From: an uncultured Sphingomonas sp.
GTDB lineage: Bacteria > Pseudomonadota > Alphaproteobacteria > Sphingomonadales > Sphingomonadaceae
Assembly: GCF_934560975.1 (NCBI RefSeq)
Contig: NZ_CAKTFO010000016.1
Location: 1-64,000 of the forward strand
Length of the DNA: 64,000 nucleotides
Direction: 5' to 3'
Numbering within the stretch: the first letter of the stretch is position 1; each line of letters opens with the position of its first letter. The notes below the pieces were generated by a model, which was not told where the DNA came from, did not search any database, and saw only the letters and a list, made by a program, of their open reading frames with translations. Below are positions 59,609 through 64,000 of this stretch, piece by piece. Made by a program: the position numbers and the translations under genes.

Positions 59609-62200
59609 CTAGTCTCTGGACAGGTCGCGGATGCGGGCGGCGAGCGCGTCGATCGAGAAGGGCTTGGTCAGCACCCGCATCCCGGGTTCGAGATGGCCGT
59701 GGCCGACCACGGCATTTTCCGCATATCCGGTGATGAACAAGGTGCGAAGGCCCGGCCGCAGCGCCCGTCCGGCATCCGCCATCTGGCGGCCGTTCATGCC
59801 ACCGGGCAATCCCACATCGGTGACGAGGAGGTCGACCTTGGTATTCGAACGCAGCACCTTGAGCGCGGCATTGCCGTCGGCGGCCTCGATCACGGCATAT
59901 CCGAAACCGCTCAGAACATCGCGCACCAGCAGGCGCACGGTCGGCTCGTCGTCCACCACCAGCACCGTCTCGCCGCTGCGGGCCACCGCCAGCGGCATCG
60001 TCTCCGCGATGTCCGCGGCTTCGACGACGTCGCCATCGTAGCGCGGCAGGTAGAGCCGGACGGTGGTGCCCTGTCCGACCTGCGAATGGATGCGCACCTG
60101 GCCGCCGGATTGTTGCGCGAAGCCGTAGATCATGGACAGGCCGAGGCCGGTCCCCTGGCCGATTGGCTTGGTGGTGTAGAAAGGCTCGAACACGCGGGCG
60201 ATCAACTCCGGCGGCATGCCGCTGCCGGTGTCGCTGACGCTCAGCGAGAGATATTCGCCCTCCGGGATGTCGTAGGCGTCGGCTGCCCGCGGATCGAGCC
60301 GCTGGTTGGCGGTTTCGATCGTGATGCGCCCGCCCTCCGGCATGGCGTCGCGCGCGTTGATGCACAGGTTCAGCAGCGCATTCTCAAGCTGGCTCGCGTC
60401 CACCAGCGCCGGCCATAATGCCGGTGCGCTCACCGTATCGATCGCGACGCTCGGCCCGACGGTGCGCTGGATCAGGTCGGCCATGCCCTTTACCAGTGTG
60501 TCCACATCCGTTGGACGCGGATCCAGCGTCTGGCGCCGGGAAAAGGCGAGCAGGCGATGGGTCAGGGCCGCAGCCCGCTTGGCCGCGCCCTGGGCTGCGA
60601 CCATGTATTTGTCCACGTCAGCCAGGCGGCCCTGGGCGATCCGCATGCCCATCAGTTCCAGCGCGCCGGAAATCCCCGCCAGCAGATTATTGAAGTCGTG
60701 CGCCAGGCCGCCGGTAAGCTGCCCCACTGCCTCCATCTTCTGCGACTGGCGCAATTTATCCTCGGCCTGCATCAGCTCGTCGGTGCGTTCGGCCACGCGC
60801 TGTTCGAGATTGTCGTTGAGGGTCCGCAGCGCCGCGATGGCGCGGTCGCGTTCCGCCTCCACGGCACGCCGCGCCTCCACGTCGATCAGGACGCCGGGAA
60901 AGCTCAGCGGCGCGCCGTCCGCCCCGCGATCGACCCGCCCGTTCGCCTCGATCCAGTAATAGCGACCGTTCACGCGGCGAACCCGGTACTGATGGGCATA
61001 GGCGCCGCCCCGGATTATGGCCTCGTTGATCGCGTCCGCCAGCCCCGCCTGGTCGTCGGGATGCACGGTGGCGACGATCCGGGCGAGCGGGATGCCTTTC
61101 CGTCCCAGCGCCGGATCAAGGCCGAAGGCACGGGCGAAGCCTTCGTCGACGGTGAACTGGTCGCTCGGCAGGTCCCAGTGCCACGTGCCGATGATCGCAC
61201 CGACCGCCAGCGCAAGCTGCACCCGCTCCGCATTTTCGTGCGCATAGGCTTCGCTGGCGCGCAGGCGTTCCTGCGCCTCGCGCCGCTCGGTTACGTCGTT
61301 GAACAGGATGGCGATCTGCCGGTCGGCGGGGTCGCCGACCCGTACCGCGCGCACGTCGAACCACCGCTGGAATGCTTCGGCATAGCTCTCGAAATTGGCA
61401 GGCTCGCCGGTGCTGGCGACGTGGCCGTAGGTGTCGAACCAGAAACGCTCCAGGTCGGGCGCGAACTCGGTCACCCACTTGCCTTGAAGGTTGACGCCCG
61501 CCTGCCGCTCGAACGCCGGATTGGCTTCCAGGAAGCGGTAGTCGATGGGCCGGTCCTCGCCGTCGAACTTCACCTCTACGATCGCAAAGGCCGCGTCGAT
61601 CGTGTCCAGGATCGTCTGGAAGCGTTCTTGGGCGTGGCGCAGAGCCGAGCCGGCAAGATGTTCGTCCGTGCGGTCGCGCAAGATCTTCACAAAGCCGAGA
61701 TGGTCGGCGTCGCTGCCGAACAGCGGCATCATCTCGCCCGACGCCCAGAAGCGCTGCCCGTCCTTGCGCAGGTGCCACCGCTCGTCCGTGGCGCGCCCGT
61801 CCTGGAGCGCGCGGCGCATCTCATGCTCGACGCGGCCGATGGCCCGATCCTCGGGCGTGAAGAAGCGTTCCACGTCGTGGCCGCACATTTCGCTAGCGGT
61901 CCAGCCCATGACGTGCTCCGCGCCGGGGTTCCAGTCGGTGACCACCCCGGCAGGGTTGGTGATCACCATGGCGATGTCGATCGCGCTCTGGAACATCGCG
62001 CGCTGCCGCGCCTCGCTGCTGGCGAGGGCGACCCGACTGGCCCGCAGCTGCGCCACCAGGTCCTGTGAAGCGGCCAGGTCGGCACCGTGCCGGCTGTCGC
62101 GCTCCGCCTGCCGATCGCTGACCCGCTGCGCGTCGATCCCCGCGTCCTTCAACGCCGCGCGCAGCCGCGCATTTTCGGCCTCAAGCTCCTCCATGGTCAT
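59609..62200 (-). CDS. Hybrid PAS histidine kinase with C-terminal receiver
   Basis: An 863-residue soluble sensor. An N-terminal coiled coil (MTMEELEAENARLRAALKDA) leads to three PAS/PAC domains (about 65-190, 190-315, 320-450). A second coiled coil precedes the HisKA domain with His501 in GGLAHDFNNLLAG. HATPase_c follows, with LLNLCINARDAMPEGG (N-box), VSDTGSGMPPE (G1) and GQGTGLGLSMIYG. The C-terminal receiver has Asp795 in LLVTDVGLPGGMNG and Lys in VLTKPFSIDAL. There is no HPt domain or nearby response regulator, so it probably phosphorylates an unlinked partner, or the receiver has a self-regulating role. Confidence 0.93.
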   Translation of the reverse strand: MTMEELEAENARLRAALKDAGIDAQRVSDRQAERDSRHGADLAASQDLVAQLRASRVALASSEARQRAMFQSAIDIAMVITNPAGVVTDWNPGAEHVMGWTASEMCGHDVERFFTPEDRAIGRVEHEMRRALQDGRATDERWHLRKDGQRFWASGEMMPLFGSDADHLGFVKILRDRTDEHLAGSALRHAQERFQTILDTIDAAFAIVEVKFDGEDRPIDYRFLEANPAFERQAGVNLQGKWVTEFAPDLERFWFDTYGHVASTGEPANFESYAEAFQRWFDVRAVRVGDPADRQIAILFNDVTERREAQERLRASEAYAHENAERVQLALAVGAIIGTWHWDLPSDQFTVDEGFARAFGLDPALGRKGIPLARIVATVHPDDQAGLADAINEAIIRGGAYAHQYRVRRVNGRYYWIEANGRVDRGADGAPLSFPGVLIDVEARRAVEAERDRAIAALRTLNDNLEQRVAERTDELMQAEDKLRQSQKMEAVGQLTGGLAHDFNNLLAGISGALELMGMRIAQGRLADVDKYMVAAQGAAKRAAALTHRLLAFSRRQTLDPRPTDVDTLVKGMADLIQRTVGPSVAIDTVSAPALWPALVDASQLENALLNLCINARDAMPEGGRITIETANQRLDPRAADAYDIPEGEYLSLSVSDTGSGMPPELIARVFEPFYTTKPIGQGTGLGLSMIYGFAQQSGGQVRIHSQVGQGTTVRLYLPRYDGDVVEAADIAETMPLAVARSGETVLVVDDEPTVRLLVRDVLSGFGYAVIEAADGNAALKVLRSNTKVDLLVTDVGLPGGMNGRQMADAGRALRPGLRTLFITGYAENAVVGHGHLEPGMRVLTKPFSIDALAARIRDLSRD

Positions 62201-62562
62201 AAAAGTCTAAGGTCGTCCTTTTGTCGCAACGCGCGTCCGGCAGGTTCCGGCCTGTAATCCGCGTCACCCGCTGTCTACAATCCAGGTTGCCGGGCGTCAT
62301 TCCGGCGATCGGGCCACAAGGACCATGGCGATCGCGCAGACGACATAGGCACCGACACCCCGCCCCCCATGGCCTAAAAGTGCTAAATTTCTGCTGCCGC
62401 ATCGCGGTCGGTTCCGCGCGGGTGCGGTGCTCAGATCGATTCACGCAATCACTGTCATCAAGAACGCCCGTTTGGCGTTGTCCGCGCCCTCGTTCAGGTG
62501 CCGGGTCCCACGCACCGCGTGTGCCTGCCGCAGCGACGGCTTGAAGGATTGAAGGGGTTTCA
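62201..62562. other. Intergenic region between hybrid kinase and catalase genes
   Basis: About 360 bases with no convincing gene on either strand. It must hold the divergent promoters of the kinase and catalase genes. The AT-rich patch CTAAAAGTGCTAAATTTC near 62373-62391 is the likeliest promoter zone. I could not see a clear OxyR site. Confidence 0.5.
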
Positions 62563-64000
62563 ATGACGAAGAAGACGAGCCGCCGCTCCATTGCGGCGCT
62601 GCTGCTTGCCGCCGTTTCGGCAACCGCCATGGTTCAGCCGGTCGCCGCGCAGACGGTGCCGCCCGCCGACACCCAGGCGGAAACCCGGATGACCACCGCC
62701 GCCGCGCCGGTCAGCGCGGGCAAGCCGGTGCTGGCGCAGGCCGGCGTTGCCGGGACGGTTGATGCAAAGGGCGATACGGGCAGCGCGTCCGCGCCCCAGA
62801 TGACCCGTGACAACGGCGCGCCGATCGGGGAGAATCGCAACTCCAAGGCTGCGGGCGATCTTGGCCCCGTGCTGCTGGAAGACACGACGCTGATCGAGAA
62901 GCTGGCCCGCTTCGACCGGGAGCGCGTGCCCGAGCGCGTGGTCCATGCGCGCGGCACCGGCGCGCACGGCATGTTCACCGCCACCGCCGACATTTCCGAC
63001 ATCACCAGCGCGTCCTTGTTCGTGTCCGGCAAGCAGACGCCGGTGTTTGTGCGCTTCTCCACCGTGATCCACCCGTCGGGCAGCCCGGAAGGGATGCGCG
63101 ATCCGCGCGGCTTTGCGACCAAGTTCTACACCGACCAAGGCAATTGGGACCTGGTGGGCAACAACCTGCCGATCTTCTTCATCCGCGACGCGATCCAGTT
63201 CCCGGACATGATCCACTCGCTGAAGCCCTCGCCGATCACCAACAAGCAGGACCCGAATCGCTTCTTCGACTTCTTCTCGGCGACGCCGGAAGCGACCAAC
63301 ATGCTGGCGCATGTTTATTCCAACCTCGGCACGCCGGCATCCTACCGGACGATGGACGGCAACGGCGTCCATGCCTTCAAGCTGGTCAATGCCAAGGGCG
63401 AGACCGTGTTCGCCAAGTTCCGCTGGATCAGCCGCCAAGGCGTGCGCAACCTCAACGGCGCACAGGTCGCGACCGCGACGTGGAACTACCTGACCGACGA
63501 CCTGTATGGTGAAATCGCCAAGGGCGACTTCCCGACCTGGGACCTGATGGTGCAGACCATGAAGGCGTCGGATTTCGCCAAGCTCGACTATAATCCATTC
63601 GACGACACCAAGGAGTGGCTGGGCGTGCCGTTCCGCAAGATCGGTGAAATGACGCTCAACAAGGTGCCGACCAACTTCTTCGAATATACCGAACAATCGG
63701 CCTTCGCGCCGGCCAACATGGTGCCGGGGATCGAAGCGTCGCCCGACCGGATGTTGCAGGGGCGGCTATTCTCCTATTCGGACACGCAGCGTTACCGCAT
63801 CGGCGCCAACGTCATGCAGCTGCCGGTCAACCGGCCGCTGGCGGGCGTCGTCAACAACTACCAGGACGGGCAGCTCGACCAGGGCAACCGCACGTCGGAC
63901 GTCAACTACTTCCCGGCCGCCACCGCCGCGAAGGCGACGGATGCCCGCTTCCGTGCCGCGCCCTACAAGGTGGACGCGATCGTTGATGCCAAGCCGATCG
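62563..64000 (+). CDS. Secreted monofunctional heme catalase (3' end outside window)
   Basis: The first 479 codons of a catalase that decomposes hydrogen peroxide. A signal peptide is obvious: MTKKTSRRSIAALLLAAVSA followed by TAMVQPVAAQ, so it is exported to the periplasm. An Ala-rich stretch of about 45 residues precedes the conserved core at GENRNSKAAGDLGP. The distal His is His128 in RVVHARGTGAHG, the Asn200/Asn201 pair lies in LVGNNLPIFF, and the proximal heme-ligand Tyr405 in SYSDTQRYRIG. It starts with ATG after AAGGGG. The frame is open to the end of the window; clade membership (large or small) cannot be settled without the C terminus. Confidence 0.95.
   Translation, partial: MTKKTSRRSIAALLLAAVSATAMVQPVAAQTVPPADTQAETRMTTAAAPVSAGKPVLAQAGVAGTVDAKGDTGSASAPQMTRDNGAPIGENRNSKAAGDLGPVLLEDTTLIEKLARFDRERVPERVVHARGTGAHGMFTATADISDITSASLFVSGKQTPVFVRFSTVIHPSGSPEGMRDPRGFATKFYTDQGNWDLVGNNLPIFFIRDAIQFPDMIHSLKPSPITNKQDPNRFFDFFSATPEATNMLAHVYSNLGTPASYRTMDGNGVHAFKLVNAKGETVFAKFRWISRQGVRNLNGAQVATATWNYLTDDLYGEIAKGDFPTWDLMVQTMKASDFAKLDYNPFDDTKEWLGVPFRKIGEMTLNKVPTNFFEYTEQSAFAPANMVPGIEASPDRMLQGRLFSYSDTQRYRIGANVMQLPVNRPLAGVVNNYQDGQLDQGNRTSDVNYFPAATAAKATDARFRAAPYKVDAIVDAKPI

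Overview
The window is GC-rich, densely coded DNA that most resembles a chromosome of Sphingomonadales (Sphingomonas or a close relative). The evidence is a zeaxanthin glucosyltransferase next to a CrtW-type beta-carotene ketolase, an HWE-family sensor kinase, a TauE/SafE exporter paired with a TIGR02186 protein, a fused transaldolase/glucose-6-phosphate isomerase, and an L13-S9 operon with an extended S9. I saw no tRNA, rRNA, CRISPR array, insertion sequence or phage module. The two ends cut genes: the C-terminal half of GroEL at the left and a secreted catalase at the right.

Layout. 1-8.3 kb: groEL 3' end and terminator, then a zone of gene debris (aldo/keto reductase, ABC ATPase, response regulator and tyrosine phosphatase remnants, all on the minus strand) around an intact SDR gene, a large HWE sensor kinase with its response regulator, and phosphoglucomutase. 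8.3-13.6 kb: two small lipoproteins, a GreA/GreB-type factor, MlaA, and an ArsR-methyltransferase fusion translationally coupled to a DsbD-family reductase. 13.8-20.3 kb: a DUF885 metallopeptidase-like protein, an epoxide hydrolase, crtX and crtW converging, and a PAP2-type membrane protein. 20.5-25.2 kb: rplM-rpsI, TauE/SafE plus TIGR02186, and a HerA-like ATPase. 25.2-35.6 kb: one compact pentose-phosphate operon (rpiA, tkt, tal-pgi, gnd, zwf, two HAD phosphatases, an HpnG-like phosphorylase), mostly joined by ATGA/GTGA overlaps.

35.6-49 kb: leucyltransferase bpt, threonine dehydratase, a secreted amidohydrolase, an ABC-F protein, an orphan ParA, an AttEFGH-like ABC/lipocalin module, glutaredoxin and TspO, and an exported asparaginase-type Ntn hydrolase. 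49-64 kb: a PepSY remnant, cstA with its small YbdD partner, a ZnuD-like TonB receptor with two candidate Zur boxes, a flavin monooxygenase coupled to an ATP-grasp ligase, an alpha/beta hydrolase, an alcohol dehydrogenase, an SDR, a hybrid PAS histidine kinase and the catalase.

The most interesting items are: the pentose-phosphate operon, which has no recognisable 6-phosphogluconolactonase but carries two HAD phosphatases and an HpnG-like enzyme; the ATP-grasp/flavin-monooxygenase pair of unknown product; the fused-permease Att-like module; and the cluster of decayed genes between groEL and pgm. I did not find a clearly new defence or mobile system. All functions are read from motifs and family resemblance; no database search was run.
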